64,000 nucleotides of DNA from Cyclobacterium roseum (GTDB lineage Bacteria > Bacteroidota > Bacteroidia > Cytophagales > Cyclobacteriaceae): positions 124,001-188,000 of the forward strand of contig NZ_WNKF01000002.1 in assembly GCF_010119225.1 (NCBI RefSeq), written 5' to 3'. This document shows, one piece after another, positions 9,160 through 20,000 of this stretch; positions within the stretch are counted from its first letter, which is position 1; each line of letters begins with the position of its first letter. The translations under genes were made by a program, and so were the position numbers. The notes under the pieces were generated by a model, which searched no databases, was not told the origin of the DNA, and was given only the letters and a program-made list of their open reading frames with translations.

Positions 9160-10695
9160 TCACTCACCCAAAGCCGAATACCTCCAACGCGAATTAGAAG
9201 AAGGGACATGCTCGGCCGCCACAATGGCTTCCACCTCTTGAAGGATACCGGGGTTTTCGTCGGCAACATCATTCATTTCCAGGGGATCAGTGGATAAGTC
9301 ATACAAGGCCCATTCCAAATTCCCTTCGTGAATGGATAGCCGCATGGCCTTCCAATTACCCATTCTCACCGCCATCTGCCCCCCATAGGAAGGGAATTCC
9401 CAGTACAAAAAGGCATGTTCCTGCTGCATTTCACCTTTTAATGCCGGTAGGAAGCTGATCCCATCGGAATCAAAAGGAGCTTCAACCTCTGCAATTTCAG
9501 CCAAAGTAGGCATGACATCATAAAATACAGAAACGTGATCAGATTGTGTACCTGCCTTAATTTCAGCTGGCCAGGAAGCAATCATCGGCACCCGAATCCC
9601 TCCTTCATAGAGAAATCCCTTGCCATACCCTCTTTCCTCCCGAAATTTTCCGGCACTGTTAAACCAGGGAGAATCGGTTCCTCCATTAAAGGTGGGGCCG
9701 TTATCGGAAGTGAATATGATCAGGGTATTTTCATACATTCCCTGCTCTTTGAGTTGCTGCACCAAATCTCCAACCTGTTCGTCCAGGTAGCTGACCATGG
9801 CGGCATAGGTAGCTCTGGGATATTGGGTGGGAAAATATGATCGCTCCCCCAAATAAGGTTCTTCCTCTCCAAACTTATCCACATAGTGGTCTATCCAGCG
9901 TCTGGGTGCCTGCAAGGGCACATGCGGAATGGGGGTGGCCCAATACAGAAAAAAAGGTGCTTCCCGCTTTTGGGCAATAAACTCCTGGATGCGGGAAAAC
10001 ATCATTTCGGGGGCATAGTCCGTCAGAAAATAATCGTCATAACTGTTCGGATCATTCGGGTCCGCCCCCTCCGGTAGCTTTTTATTAGGAGGAACCGTAT
10101 CGTTATCCAGATACACCCGCCGGTCATTTTCCCAAAGGTGTACCGGATACAGGGTATGGGCCTGCCGCTGGCAATTGTACCCATAGAAGTAATCAAAGCC
10201 CTGCTGATTGGGCACGCCCACTGTATGCGGGGCTCCCAGGCCCCATTTACCGACTACTGCCGTGGTATACCCGGCACTTTGTAATAAGGTCCCAATGGTG
10301 GTCGTACCCTCGGCAATAGGACGCTGCCCTTCCAGCGTGCTGTCCGCCAGCATGGCACGATAGTTCCAGACATCTCCCCGTTCTGCCCATTCATCGTTCC
10401 CTCTAACCTGTGCTCGTCCACTGTGCTGCCCTGTCAGCAACACGGCACGGGCCGGGGCGCAAACCGGAGAACCGGAATAGTGTTGGGTAAACAACATGCC
10501 GGAAGCAGCCAATGCGTCGATATGAGGCGTTTCGATCTTTTCCTGCCCGTAGCATCCCAAATCACCATATCCCAAATCGTCCGCCAAAATATAGATAATA
10601 TTGGGAGGAGCGGTTGGAGGGGCTGTTTCGGAGAAACAAGCGATGGACAGACTTACAAACAAGCCACTGGCCAGGGAAATAAAGTTGATTTTCAT
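9160..10695 (-). CDS. Type I sulfatase (formylglycine-dependent), lipoprotein
   Basis: This 511-residue arylsulfatase-family protein hydrolyses sulfate esters, most likely on a carbohydrate. Evidence: a lipobox (SIAC, Cys20), the metal-binding DDLGYGDLGC segment with Asp39/Asp40, and the CAPAR motif, where Cys79 would be converted to formylglycine. Other signatures are GKWGLG, the TSDNGP metal site and a C-terminal WKAMRL region. It closely resembles the sulfatase at 59419-60933 in layout (both have a TGxHxGxxQVRGN stretch after the active site), so the two are probably paralogues with related substrates. It follows the PhoD-like phosphatase by 35 nt and is probably co-transcribed with it. 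The exact sulfate position is unknown. No sulfatase-maturing enzyme is encoded in the window. Confidence 0.93.
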   Translation of the reverse strand: MKINFISLASGLFVSLSIACFSETAPPTAPPNIIYILADDLGYGDLGCYGQEKIETPHIDALAASGMLFTQHYSGSPVCAPARAVLLTGQHSGRAQVRGNDEWAERGDVWNYRAMLADSTLEGQRPIAEGTTTIGTLLQSAGYTTAVVGKWGLGAPHTVGVPNQQGFDYFYGYNCQRQAHTLYPVHLWENDRRVYLDNDTVPPNKKLPEGADPNDPNSYDDYFLTDYAPEMMFSRIQEFIAQKREAPFFLYWATPIPHVPLQAPRRWIDHYVDKFGEEEPYLGERSYFPTQYPRATYAAMVSYLDEQVGDLVQQLKEQGMYENTLIIFTSDNGPTFNGGTDSPWFNSAGKFREERGYGKGFLYEGGIRVPMIASWPAEIKAGTQSDHVSVFYDVMPTLAEIAEVEAPFDSDGISFLPALKGEMQQEHAFLYWEFPSYGGQMAVRMGNWKAMRLSIHEGNLEWALYDLSTDPLEMNDVADENPGILQEVEAIVAAEHVPSSNSRWRYSALGE

Positions 10696-10730
10696 TCTCG
10701 TTTTTCGTTCGGTACGGAAATAGGTTTTTT

Positions 10731-13346
10731 TTAGGCTTTCAGCGGGGAGGGATTCACCGCTAGTAATTTTTCATTGTGGACATCCAATGCCAATCCAGAA
10801 AAAACCTGTTCCTGGTTTCCAATATCTTCCCACACGCGAACCAGGTAGTTGGATTCCTTGAATATTTTTGGCCGAAACCTGCGCTCACTCACTCGTAATG
10901 AATAGAGCAGTTCCCCCGTAGCTTCATCCACTACCTGAACGATCGGACGATGACAGTTACTCAGGTCCAGTTCTGGTAGCGTCCCTATCGATGCCCTGGC
11001 GTAGTTGTCTTGTTGGCTGATCGTTACCGGCCAACCATTATACTGCCCGTTTGGATTCATTTCAGGATCCACGTATCTGGGCCAACATTCGATCCGGATA
11101 TTTTTTTGAGCTTTATCAAAGGTGACCATCCCGTAACCGGTAGCCCGATCGTAAATTAAAGCTGGTTCCCTCCCGGAAACATGCGGGTTTGCGATGGCAT
11201 GAACGGTCAATTTGTTTCCAAACCCATCTTCAAAATTACCGGTGTAATCCGGTCGCCCGGGCAATGGCACATGTCCTGCAGGAACTTCCGGCCACCAACG
11301 TCTGGGGAAAAGGTTATTCAACGCCGGACCGGCAAAGGCGAATCCGGCATCTCCATGTGCCTCCACTCCGTAATGCACCACCGAGGCCAGGTGTTGATCG
11401 CCGGCCACATGGAGCGCAAAGGCTTTGCGGATCAGTCGCAGGGCTTCATCCCTGCCCTTTTGTGGCCAGCCGTTTGAATCCATGTCCGTGGTGGGGGCAT
11501 CGCCAGATACGTACTCGCCCGGTTTGGGAATGGGTAATTTGGGAACGATGCTATCAATAATGCTGCCTTTGGGTAGGGTGGCCACCGTACAGAAATTGGT
11601 CTGAGACAATACGGCTTTCATTTCCGCTCCCTGACTCCAATCCGAAGACCAATGCTCCAGAAATTCCAGCTGCCGCTCGCCCAGCAAGTCCGCATCCACA
11701 TCATAATGCGCTTTAATATCAAATTCCGGGTTTTGAATGAAGCCATTAAGCACTTTAGCCTCTTCGGGCAACACATTCTTGGGAGCAGATTTGAATTTAC
11801 GATCCTCCAGAATAGCAAAGCTAACCCCGCCATAAAGCCAATCGGTATAATAAGTGGTAATCCCTTGTTTTACCGGGCTGGGTTCATAGGGATCGGGCAA
11901 ATGACCGGTCTGGGTCAGCTGCACCATATTCACCCATTCGGGGGGCATTTTATACCCGCCCTGGTCCTGGGCCACATAGCCCCATCCTTCATCGGTAGGC
12001 GCTGACTTTCCGGCTTCGCCCCAGACGTTTCCATGATACACGTCGTGGTCGTCTGGAATAAAGGCACTGGGGATGTGTCGGAAAATTTCCCGGTAGGACC
12101 AGCCGAACATATACCATTTGCGCAAGTAATCCAGGCTGGATTTTTCGAGCGGGGAAGTCTGGATACCAAAACCTCCGGTACTTTCGTAAAATTGATCGCC
12201 AAGAAAGACGGCCAGATCGGGTTGGTGTTTAGGAACATGAGTACTGACCTCCTGATCTGGAAACCCATAATCCGCATTACAGCTAAAGACGGCCATTTTC
12301 ACCTTTTCTTCGGAAGAAGGTTCCCGGGCGATGCTGCCTTCGTAAAAATAGGATTGGCTCCCTGATTTCAACGGCAGGTCCAGTTTGACCCTGTAAGGAA
12401 CGGCTTCTTCAGCATTCCAGTTTTCCTGCCGGAAATGCACTACCCGGCCAAGGGGATCCGGCTTGGCTTGTTGCAGGCTGGTCCATTGACCGTTTTTCTT
12501 TACCTGCAGACTTACTTCCATACCGGGTACCTGATCTACCGGTGCCAACTGGGCGGCTAATTTTAACGTGTTGCGGTGAAGGGTATAATGAGCAAAGCAG
12601 ATGGGGCCAAACTCCTGAGCAAGGGCACCCACGATCTTGTCTCCGGAAATTTGCCAATCCGAAAAGGCCACAGAAGGGCTTTCGGTAGCTTCCAGGGGAA
12701 AATGGGTAATTAGGGCCAGGTTGCCTTCCCAGTTGGCGTTGGGTTGGGTATAGGTCAACATGCCCAGCAGTTTCCCATTTTCCGAATCCAAGGCTTTTAA
12801 TTGGATTTCGTTTCCTTTTCCCTGCAGGTGAAGGGTCACTTCGGATTCCAGGGAGATTTCTTGAGTCCCTTTTTTTTCACCGATCACCAAATGCCCCTCT
12901 CCGTTGATGCCGGCATCCAGTCCCTGACCAAAAACCGCTGCTGAGCGGTAATCGGGGAATTTGCCCTTAGCCGCCAGGCGAAAACCCGCATAGGCTTCCG
13001 GCTGTCCTTTGGCGGCTGTATTGAGCCATTCCAATTTTACCTCTAAGGCAAATTCTCCGGGTTCGGTTCCCAGTTGATGGGTAAGGCAATGAAGTGAACG
13101 ATTTTTGTCGGAGATTACGCAAACGGCACGACCATTACGAATCTCCCAGTCCTGCAGTCGGTTTCCCCAGTATTCCGGACCTACCCAGGGCATGTTGGGC
13201 CATTGCTGCCAGGCACTTTGAAAAGCAGCCTGGGCTGCATGCTTATTGGATTTTGGGGCAATCGCAAAACTGGAGGATGCGCCAACAAGTAAATGCGGGG
13301 TAATGGATCCGATTGCAATTGCTTTTACTACATGTCTTCTTTTCAT
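10731..13346 (-). CDS. PhoD-like metallophosphatase, probably Tat-exported
   Basis: An 871-residue protein starting with a twin-arginine-type signal (MKRRHVVKAIAIGS). The N-terminal third looks like a beta-sandwich, possibly a concanavalin- or Ig-type binding domain. The catalytic part begins near residue 355 (VFSCNADYGFPD), followed by FLGDQFYE (about 383), PDDHDVYHGN (about 433) and a late VAGDQHLAS (about 650); these supply the Asp/His metal ligands of PhoD-type phosphodiesterases and phosphatases. The family acts outside the cytoplasm on phosphate mono- or diesters. Placement directly ahead of a sulfatase gene suggests work on a decorated extracellular polymer rather than general phosphate scavenging, but that is inference. 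Between this gene and the sulfatase upstream lies only a susD remnant. Confidence 0.8.
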   Translation of the reverse strand: MKRRHVVKAIAIGSITPHLLVGASSSFAIAPKSNKHAAQAAFQSAWQQWPNMPWVGPEYWGNRLQDWEIRNGRAVCVISDKNRSLHCLTHQLGTEPGEFALEVKLEWLNTAAKGQPEAYAGFRLAAKGKFPDYRSAAVFGQGLDAGINGEGHLVIGEKKGTQEISLESEVTLHLQGKGNEIQLKALDSENGKLLGMLTYTQPNANWEGNLALITHFPLEATESPSVAFSDWQISGDKIVGALAQEFGPICFAHYTLHRNTLKLAAQLAPVDQVPGMEVSLQVKKNGQWTSLQQAKPDPLGRVVHFRQENWNAEEAVPYRVKLDLPLKSGSQSYFYEGSIAREPSSEEKVKMAVFSCNADYGFPDQEVSTHVPKHQPDLAVFLGDQFYESTGGFGIQTSPLEKSSLDYLRKWYMFGWSYREIFRHIPSAFIPDDHDVYHGNVWGEAGKSAPTDEGWGYVAQDQGGYKMPPEWVNMVQLTQTGHLPDPYEPSPVKQGITTYYTDWLYGGVSFAILEDRKFKSAPKNVLPEEAKVLNGFIQNPEFDIKAHYDVDADLLGERQLEFLEHWSSDWSQGAEMKAVLSQTNFCTVATLPKGSIIDSIVPKLPIPKPGEYVSGDAPTTDMDSNGWPQKGRDEALRLIRKAFALHVAGDQHLASVVHYGVEAHGDAGFAFAGPALNNLFPRRWWPEVPAGHVPLPGRPDYTGNFEDGFGNKLTVHAIANPHVSGREPALIYDRATGYGMVTFDKAQKNIRIECWPRYVDPEMNPNGQYNGWPVTISQQDNYARASIGTLPELDLSNCHRPIVQVVDEATGELLYSLRVSERRFRPKIFKESNYLVRVWEDIGNQEQVFSGLALDVHNEKLLAVNPSPLKA

Positions 13347-13443
13347 GTGTTTTTAGTTTGCTTGTCAAAGGTCACATGGAATCTCGCATGCTTAATAATC
13401 ATCCCTCCTTGGGTCGCTTACGTCATGCTCGATTTCATAATAA

Positions 13444-13850
13444 TTACTCTGCCAAATTTGGGTTTATGTTGGTTTCAGATTCAGGAATGGGCCATTGATC
13501 ATCGACTCCCGGCCGGAAATTTTTAGTGGTGACATACCACCTGGACTGCGGATCCAGTTTTATGGAGGTGGTGGGGTACCGTTCCGAATCCGGAAAGGGT
13601 GCTCCCCAAAAATCTCCATTTAAAACTTCATCTCCAATTTCCCAGCGCAAAATATCCCATAAACGAGTGCCTTCAAATGCCAATTCTATCCTTCGTTCCC
13701 TGCGTAGGATGTCCGGGGAAAAGGTTGGAACCTATTAACACCCGGGACCAACCTGCAAGCTTGCCCGCTGCACCACCTTCTCTCGGTTGCCCCACCATAA
13801 TGTTGGCAATCCCAAGTACTTCAAGCCTCCCTAGCGAGTTGCATGAATAG
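13444..13850 (-). pseudogene. Degenerate C-terminal remnant of a susD-like gene
   Basis: The clear part (to about 13728) encodes a typical SusD C-terminus: LRRERRIELAFEGTRLWDIL, then a helix-poor stretch and the ending PIPESETNINPNLAE. Upstream, the reading frame is broken by a TAG near 13731, and weak similarity continues in other frames to about 13850. No start codon or lipoprotein signal is present. It does not match the intact susD at 15598-17031 in detail, so it derives from a different pair whose susC is gone. It lies between the phosphatase gene and a duplicated sulfatase, showing that this locus has been rearranged several times. Confidence 0.7.
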
Positions 13851-13931
13851 TGATTCCTTATATTACGTTTTGGTATGTACCGGAGAAAAACCTAAAATTC
13901 ATAAAAGAAATTAGTAGGCTTTCAGGTAAAG

Positions 13932-15524
13932 TTACCGTTCCGAATTGTCCACCTCACTGCCCCACCAATTATTACCAGGGTCAAAATCTCTGGATAAGAA
14001 TTCCATCCGTTGTTTTTCCAAGGCTGGCATTCGGACATTTCTGACCCTGTCCAGATACTCTTGTTCCTTCGCCGGATCATACTGGGGGTCTTTTTCAGGA
14101 TACAATGCGCCAACTTCCTCCAGGTAGTCAAAAAGCTGATTACTCAACTCAGCGACCAATTCCACATGATCAGCCGCCACATCATGGTTTTCTTCCAAAT
14201 CCTGGTCCAGGTTGTACAATTCTTCCCGGCCATCTTCATAGTAATGGATCAGCTTCCATTCGCCCAGTCGGATAATGGACGAGGGCTCGCCCCCCTGATT
14301 CCCATAATGGGGATAATGCCAGATTAGAGGCCTTTCCTCGATCGTTCCGCCGGTAAGCAGGGGAACCAGACTGACGCCGTCGGCATGTTCTTCGGGTTTT
14401 AATTCCTCACCAATCAGTTCCAGCAGGGTGGGGTAAAAATCCGTTCCTGTCACCGGAGCATCCGAGGTTTTTCCTGCATTGTCCAGAGAAGGGGTTTTGA
14501 TAAAATAAGGCTCCAAAATACCTCCTTCAAACTGATAGCCTTTGCCACCCCGTAACGGAAGATTGGAAGTGGCGAAGGCATCTCCTGCAGAAACTCCTCC
14601 ATTGTCAGAAGTGAAAACTACAATCGTGTTTTCAGCCAAACCCAGTTCATCGAGCGTTTGTAACACATGGCCGACCGCATCGTCCATGGTTTCCACCAGT
14701 CCGCCGTAAACGGGGTTATCCTGCACCTGGCGGATAGGGAGAAAGTGTCCCATTTCGAATCCGGTTTCCGCAATACCGGCTTGTTCGGCCTTATCTCTGT
14801 ATTTGGACCATTTTTCTTTGGTGGTCTGGATGGGAGCGTGCACCGCATAAAAGGAAAGAAAGGCGAAAAAGGGTTTATCCTTTTCCTGCCTGATAAAATT
14901 GGCTGTTTCCCGTGCCAGGCGCATGGTCAGGCTTTCTCCGTCGGGGCCGCTTTCCAGGTAGGGATTTTCCCAGGGGGCATAAAAGCCTCCCATGGGGCTC
15001 CCCTTATCCCAACCGCCTTTATTGATGTCAAAACCATGATCCTCAGGCAAAGACCCTTCTCCGCCCAGGTGCCATTTCCCGGCAAAAAACGTGGTATAGC
15101 CTGCCGCCTTCATGGCTTCCGGAAGGATCGTATATTCCAGGTCTAAATGATCCTTGTTTTCCGGGGGCAATAATTTATTAAACCTTCCGGCTTCCCGCCA
15201 GGCTTCCCCGGTTTTGGCACCTATCCAATCGGTGATTCCATGTCTTGCCGGAAATTTGCCGGACATCAGACTGGCCCGTGAGGGGCTGCAAACCTGGCAG
15301 GCCGCATAGCCATTGGTAAACATCATTCCTTCATGAGCTATTCGGTCGATGTTTGGTGTCTCATAATAATCGCTGCCCATGCAACTTAAATCGTAATAGC
15401 CCAGGTCATCTGCCAGTATAAAGAGTACATTGGGTTTTTGCTTTTCGGCCTGCTCTACCTGCTCCTGCTGACAGGAGGCCATCAGCAGGACAGTGAACAG
15501 GATCCAATTGGATTTTAATGTCAT
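13932..15524 (-). CDS. Type I sulfatase, copy A of a duplicated gene
   Basis: This 530-residue sulfatase has a lipobox (LMASC, Cys18), the metal site ILADDLGYYDLSC (Asp39/Asp40) and the active-site motif CSPSR, with Cys79 as formylglycine precursor. GKWHLGG and FTSDNGG follow. The segment after the active site (GKFPARHGITDWIGAK) is typical of sulfatases acting on galactose- or hexose-containing glycans in marine PULs, but the subfamily is not certain. The gene lies 73 bp downstream of susD and completes a susC-susD-sulfatase unit. All but the last few codons are identical in DNA sequence to the gene at 21732-23318. The C-terminus differs (NSER here, RP in copy B) because the repeat ends inside the final codons, so each copy borrows its stop from local DNA. 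Confidence 0.95.
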   Translation of the reverse strand: MTLKSNWILFTVLLMASCQQEQVEQAEKQKPNVLFILADDLGYYDLSCMGSDYYETPNIDRIAHEGMMFTNGYAACQVCSPSRASLMSGKFPARHGITDWIGAKTGEAWREAGRFNKLLPPENKDHLDLEYTILPEAMKAAGYTTFFAGKWHLGGEGSLPEDHGFDINKGGWDKGSPMGGFYAPWENPYLESGPDGESLTMRLARETANFIRQEKDKPFFAFLSFYAVHAPIQTTKEKWSKYRDKAEQAGIAETGFEMGHFLPIRQVQDNPVYGGLVETMDDAVGHVLQTLDELGLAENTIVVFTSDNGGVSAGDAFATSNLPLRGGKGYQFEGGILEPYFIKTPSLDNAGKTSDAPVTGTDFYPTLLELIGEELKPEEHADGVSLVPLLTGGTIEERPLIWHYPHYGNQGGEPSSIIRLGEWKLIHYYEDGREELYNLDQDLEENHDVAADHVELVAELSNQLFDYLEEVGALYPEKDPQYDPAKEQEYLDRVRNVRMPALEKQRMEFLSRDFDPGNNWWGSEVDNSER

Positions 15525-15735
15525 TGCTTTTTTTTATTAAAGATAGTAATTCGACTGGAATCTAAGGACCAGAAGTAGCCATAAATTCGTTACCTGATCA
15601 ATAACCGGGATTTTGTTCCAGATTGGGGTTCCGATCGATCTCGTTTTGTGGAATGGGAAAAAGCACATGATAGTCAAAAGCACTTTTTCCCCTCTCATTG
15701 GCCAATTCGATAAATTTCCCATGACGGATCAAATC
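13948..15735 (+). repeat. 1,788-bp direct repeat, copy A
   Basis: This segment is identical, as far as I could align it by eye and with a constant offset of 7,794, to 21742-23529. It spans almost the entire sulfatase gene, the sulfatase-susD gap and the last 46 or so codons of susD. Divergence is abrupt at both ends. No insertion-sequence ends or obvious target-site duplication flank it, so homologous recombination or gene conversion is more likely than transposition. Confidence 0.93.
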
Positions 15736-17031
15736 CTGTCGACGCAATTCTTCTGTAAAGAACTCCCAGGCCCTTTCGTCCAGTATATGGTCCCGAAGGG
15801 CTTCCTTGCTGCTGAAATCATTTAAAGAAAGCGCTGGCACTCCTGCTACTTCACGGACTTCGTTGATCAACAAAATCGCCTCCTCCGTAGGTCCTGAAAT
15901 TTCATTTAAGGCTTCGGCCCTGGACAGGAGAATATCCGCATACCGTATGATAGGGAAATCGTTTCCCATATGTTGGCCTACCCCATTGGGATCCTCCCCA
16001 AACTTAAAACTTCTGGAATTGTCGGTTCCCAAGTCTATCAAATTTCCATTAACGTCTATATATTCCTTAATAATCACTTCTTTTCTCTGATCGTCCGGAT
16101 GGAAGGAATTTACAAAGTCATCTAATAACTGATATTGAGCTGCATAATTTGCCCTGGGTGGATAAGCAAATTGATACGATGGGGGAGCAGCGTGTGCTAG
16201 ATAGGTAGTACTTAAACCTGGAATGGGCAAATTGGGACGGATGTAAATAAACTCATCATTTTCCTCATTTTCAATATCGAAAAGGGCATCTCTGGAACCC
16301 TGATCAAATAAGGAATATTTATTAAGCTCCATCACCATTTGGGCTGTTTCAGCAGCTTCCTGCCATTTTTTATTGTTCAGGTAGAATTTGGTGAGCAAAC
16401 TTAGGGCAATTCCTTTATTGGCTCTTCCATAATTTCTGGCTTCTACCGGTAATACCTGGCTTGCTGCCAGTAATTCGTCCTCAATAAAACCAACTATTTC
16501 CTCCTGGGAGGCACGGGCCGGTCTGGCTTCAATTTCCAATTCACTACTGGTAATTAGAGGAACCGGCCCGAAAATATCAAAAAGATAAACGTAGTTACTG
16601 GCCCGGATGAACCTGGCTTCAGCCAATATCTCCTGTTTCCGTTCCTCATTCATATCAATATCAGGAACCCTGTCAATGATCAAATTGGACCGATAGATGG
16701 CCGTATAATCCCTGCCCCATTGACCATCCAGAAATGGATGGGTGGCATTCCAGGTAAAATCTTCGATCAATTGGGCGCTCCTGCGTAATCCTCCTCCCCT
16801 CTGGATCAAAAGGTCGGAAGTCAATTCTGATAATAGTAAGTAATCCCTACTGCTTCTCCGCTGGTCTGAGGCATAGGCAGAGTTGAGCATAGATTCCGCA
16901 TCTTCCGCCGAAAGAAAAAAGTTGCTGGGACCTAATACCGAATAAACTTCTTCTTCCAAAAGGTCGTTACATCCCTGAATTGAAATAAACAGGAACAGTA
17001 CTGCAAGTATTCTTATATATTTGATTTTCAT
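15598..17031 (-). CDS. SusD/RagB-family glycan-binding lipoprotein
   Basis: A 477-residue surface lipoprotein (Cys21 in ISIQGCNDLLEEE). It has the SusD helical core (LAEARFIRASNYVYLFDIFG), the RYADILLSRAEALNE segment that precedes the last domain, and the conserved C-terminal block DYHVLFPIPQNEIDRNPNLE ending in QNPGY. It would cap the SusC barrel and bind oligosaccharide. The gene starts 12 nt after the susC stop and is followed by the sulfatase. Its last part lies inside the 1,788-bp repeat, and a second truncated version occurs at 23398-23712. Confidence 0.95.
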   Translation of the reverse strand: MKIKYIRILAVLFLFISIQGCNDLLEEEVYSVLGPSNFFLSAEDAESMLNSAYASDQRRSSRDYLLLSELTSDLLIQRGGGLRRSAQLIEDFTWNATHPFLDGQWGRDYTAIYRSNLIIDRVPDIDMNEERKQEILAEARFIRASNYVYLFDIFGPVPLITSSELEIEARPARASQEEIVGFIEDELLAASQVLPVEARNYGRANKGIALSLLTKFYLNNKKWQEAAETAQMVMELNKYSLFDQGSRDALFDIENEENDEFIYIRPNLPIPGLSTTYLAHAAPPSYQFAYPPRANYAAQYQLLDDFVNSFHPDDQRKEVIIKEYIDVNGNLIDLGTDNSRSFKFGEDPNGVGQHMGNDFPIIRYADILLSRAEALNEISGPTEEAILLINEVREVAGVPALSLNDFSSKEALRDHILDERAWEFFTEELRRQDLIRHGKFIELANERGKSAFDYHVLFPIPQNEIDRNPNLEQNPGY

Positions 17032-17043
17032 TTTTCTCAGGTT

Positions 17044-20000
17044 TTAAAGTTCCAAATTAACGCCAAGTGTAAACATTCTGGTAAAGGGATAGGCATTATA
17101 ATCCGCCCGAACATTGGAGGTTCCAAAGGAACTTACCTCAGGGTCCATCCCCGAATAATTGGTGATGGTGATCAGGTTTTGACCGGAAATGTAGACACTG
17201 GCATTGGAAAAGTATTTACCGGATAGGTTCGGAATCCGATAATTTAACTGGATATTTCTTAACCTTACAAAAGAAGCATTCTCAATGGCTCTGCTGTTGA
17301 CAGGACCTCCATAAGATACATTTACCGGCTGGGCATTCGTATTTTCATTGGTGGGGTTTTGGGGAGTCCACCTATCCGTATAGGATTCCGCCAGGCGATT
17401 TCTTCTAAAAGAAATTGGGTTTTCAGACTCCACTCGGTTGAAATTGAAAATCTGGCTTCCCTGTACGCCCTGAATAAAGAAAGATAAATCCAGGTTTCGG
17501 TACTTAAATGAATTATTCACCCCATAGGTAAAATCCGGAAAAGGTGAACCTAAGACTTCCCTGTCGGCAGGCGTTATCTGTCCATCCCCATTCACGTCCC
17601 TGTATTTCAATTCTCCCGGTTGTGCCAACGGTTGGGGGGAATTCTCGATATCGTCATTTTGTTGAAAAATACCATCTACCACGAATCCGTAATAGGAGTT
17701 TAAAGGTAACCCCTCCTGAATGATGGAAATGTTTTGTGTAAAGCCAGCACCCCCCTGCAAAATAAATGGTAGGCCTGAAATATCTAACACTTTATTTCTG
17801 ATCACTGAAAAATTCAATGAGGTATTCCATGAAAAATCTCCGACAATATTTCTTGTGGAAAGGGTGAATTCAAAACCCTGATTTTCCATGCTTCCCACAT
17901 TCTGCAACGAGCTGTTAAACCCCGTTGTCCTAGGAATCGGCAGGAACATCAGCAAATCATCGGTTTGTTTATAGAAATAATCCACTGCTCCGTCGATTCT
18001 TCCTGATAAAAAACTGAAATCTAATCCTAAGTTAAGCTGTTTGGTCACCTCCCATTTTAGGTTTGGGTTTTGAGCCTGAGTCGTGGATATGCCTACGAAT
18101 GGATTGCCGTCAAACTGTGCCTGACCTTGTGTACCCAGCAAGATCAATGAGTTGTAATTCCCAATTTCCTGGTTACCGGTTAAGCCATAGCTAGACCTGA
18201 ACTTCAACTCTGAAAACAAATCCTGATTGCTCATAAATGGCTCATCAATGATTCGCCATCCAAGGGCAAGCGATGGGAAATACCCGAATTTATTGTTTTC
18301 CCCAAAGCGGGAAGAACCATCAGCCCTAAAGGATACCGTCATCAGGTATTTATCTTTAAACGAATAATTGGCCCTACCCAAATAAGACAATAGCTGGTTT
18401 CTGAATTTATTGGTGCCTATGGCATAGGTTCCCTGAGCACCCGCATTCAGATTATTGGTAAGAAATGCATCCGAGGGATAATTTTGACCGCTTGAACTTA
18501 AGAACCTGCCTAAAAATTCTTGATAAGTATATCCGGCAAGGAAACTGATCGTATGTTCGTCGATTTCTTTGTTGTAATTGCCTGTCAATTCCAGCAAATA
18601 ATTACTTCTTTCATTAGAGCGCACATTCGCCACGCCGCCATTAAACCCTCCTCTTCTGGTAGCAGTCGAAACGTAATTATCCCTTCTTGAGGTCTGCCGG
18701 TCGGAGCCCAGATTTAATTTTACTGAAAATTCGTCATTGAAATTGTATTGTCCGTAAACATTCCCGAAAGTCCGGTTTGTTTCAGCCATGTCGTATACTT
18801 CATTGGCAAAAGCAACAGGGTTTTCCAAATTGACAATCGGGGATTGAAAATAATTACCCTCGCTGTCAAAAATTTTCATGGTAGGATCCTGATAAATAGC
18901 GGAATTGATTACGCCCGAATTCTCATTGATTGCCACCCCAAACGGCACAAAGTTATCTTCAATAAAACTGGTATTTAAATTCATGCCGAAAGTGAAATTT
19001 TCTCCGGAGATGTGTTCCAGGTTCATTCTTCCCGTATACCTTTTGATTCCGGAATTTAGCACTACCCCGTCCTGATCAAAATAATTCAAGGAAGCAAAAT
19101 ACCGGGTACTTTCATCTCCACCTGAGAAAGATAGTTGATGATTTTGAACGGCAGCTGTGCGGAATATCTCATTCTGCCAGTCCGTTCCCTGACCAATTTC
19201 ACTCATCTCTGCCTGGGAAAATTCCGGTGCCTGGTTGTTTTCCGCCCTCAGATCATTTAGCAGCGCCATGTATTGCCCTGCGTCCAACATATCTATTTGA
19301 TTGGCTACCTCTTGTGTACCATAGTAGCCATTATAATTGATCTTCATTTTACCTTCTTGTCCTTTCTTGGTCGTAATTAATATGACTCCATTAGCTCCCC
19401 TGGAACCATAAATAGCTGTGGCAGAAGCATCTTTCAAAATCTCTATGGATTGTATATCACTTGGATTTAGGGAATTCAAAGGGTTTCTTGGCGTAGGGTT
19501 GTTGATAACACCCGAGCTTGGGGTAGATGCCCCGTTATCTATGGGTAGCCCATCTATCACATACAAGGGCTCATTATTGGCATTTATGGAATTAGCGCCT
19601 CTTATCCTGATACTAACCCCTCCTCCAGGTTCGGCACTGGCCTGGGTTATCTGGACACCAGCAGCCCTTCCAACGATCAATTGATCTACAGAAGTCACCA
19701 CTCCAGGATTGAACTCATCTTCGCCCAGGGACGATACGGACCCGGTAATATCTCTTTTTCGTTGCGTACCATAACCCACGACCACCACTTCATCCAATGA
19801 AGACTGATCTTCTGCCAGGGTAATGGAATAACTGCTTTGGTTACCAATGGTAATCCGCTGAGATTCATAGCCAATAAACGAAATAAGCAGTACCGATCCT
19901 TCCTCAGCATCCACAGTGAATTTTCCATCAATATCGGTCACGGTGCCCGTATTGGTCCCCTCTACCAATACCGTGGCCCCGGGAATGGGCTGCCCATCTT

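Noticed and set aside
14667-15146. A 159-codon plus-strand open frame, repeated at 22461-22940
   Set aside because: It is antisense to the duplicated sulfatase and recurs only because the sulfatase gene is duplicated.
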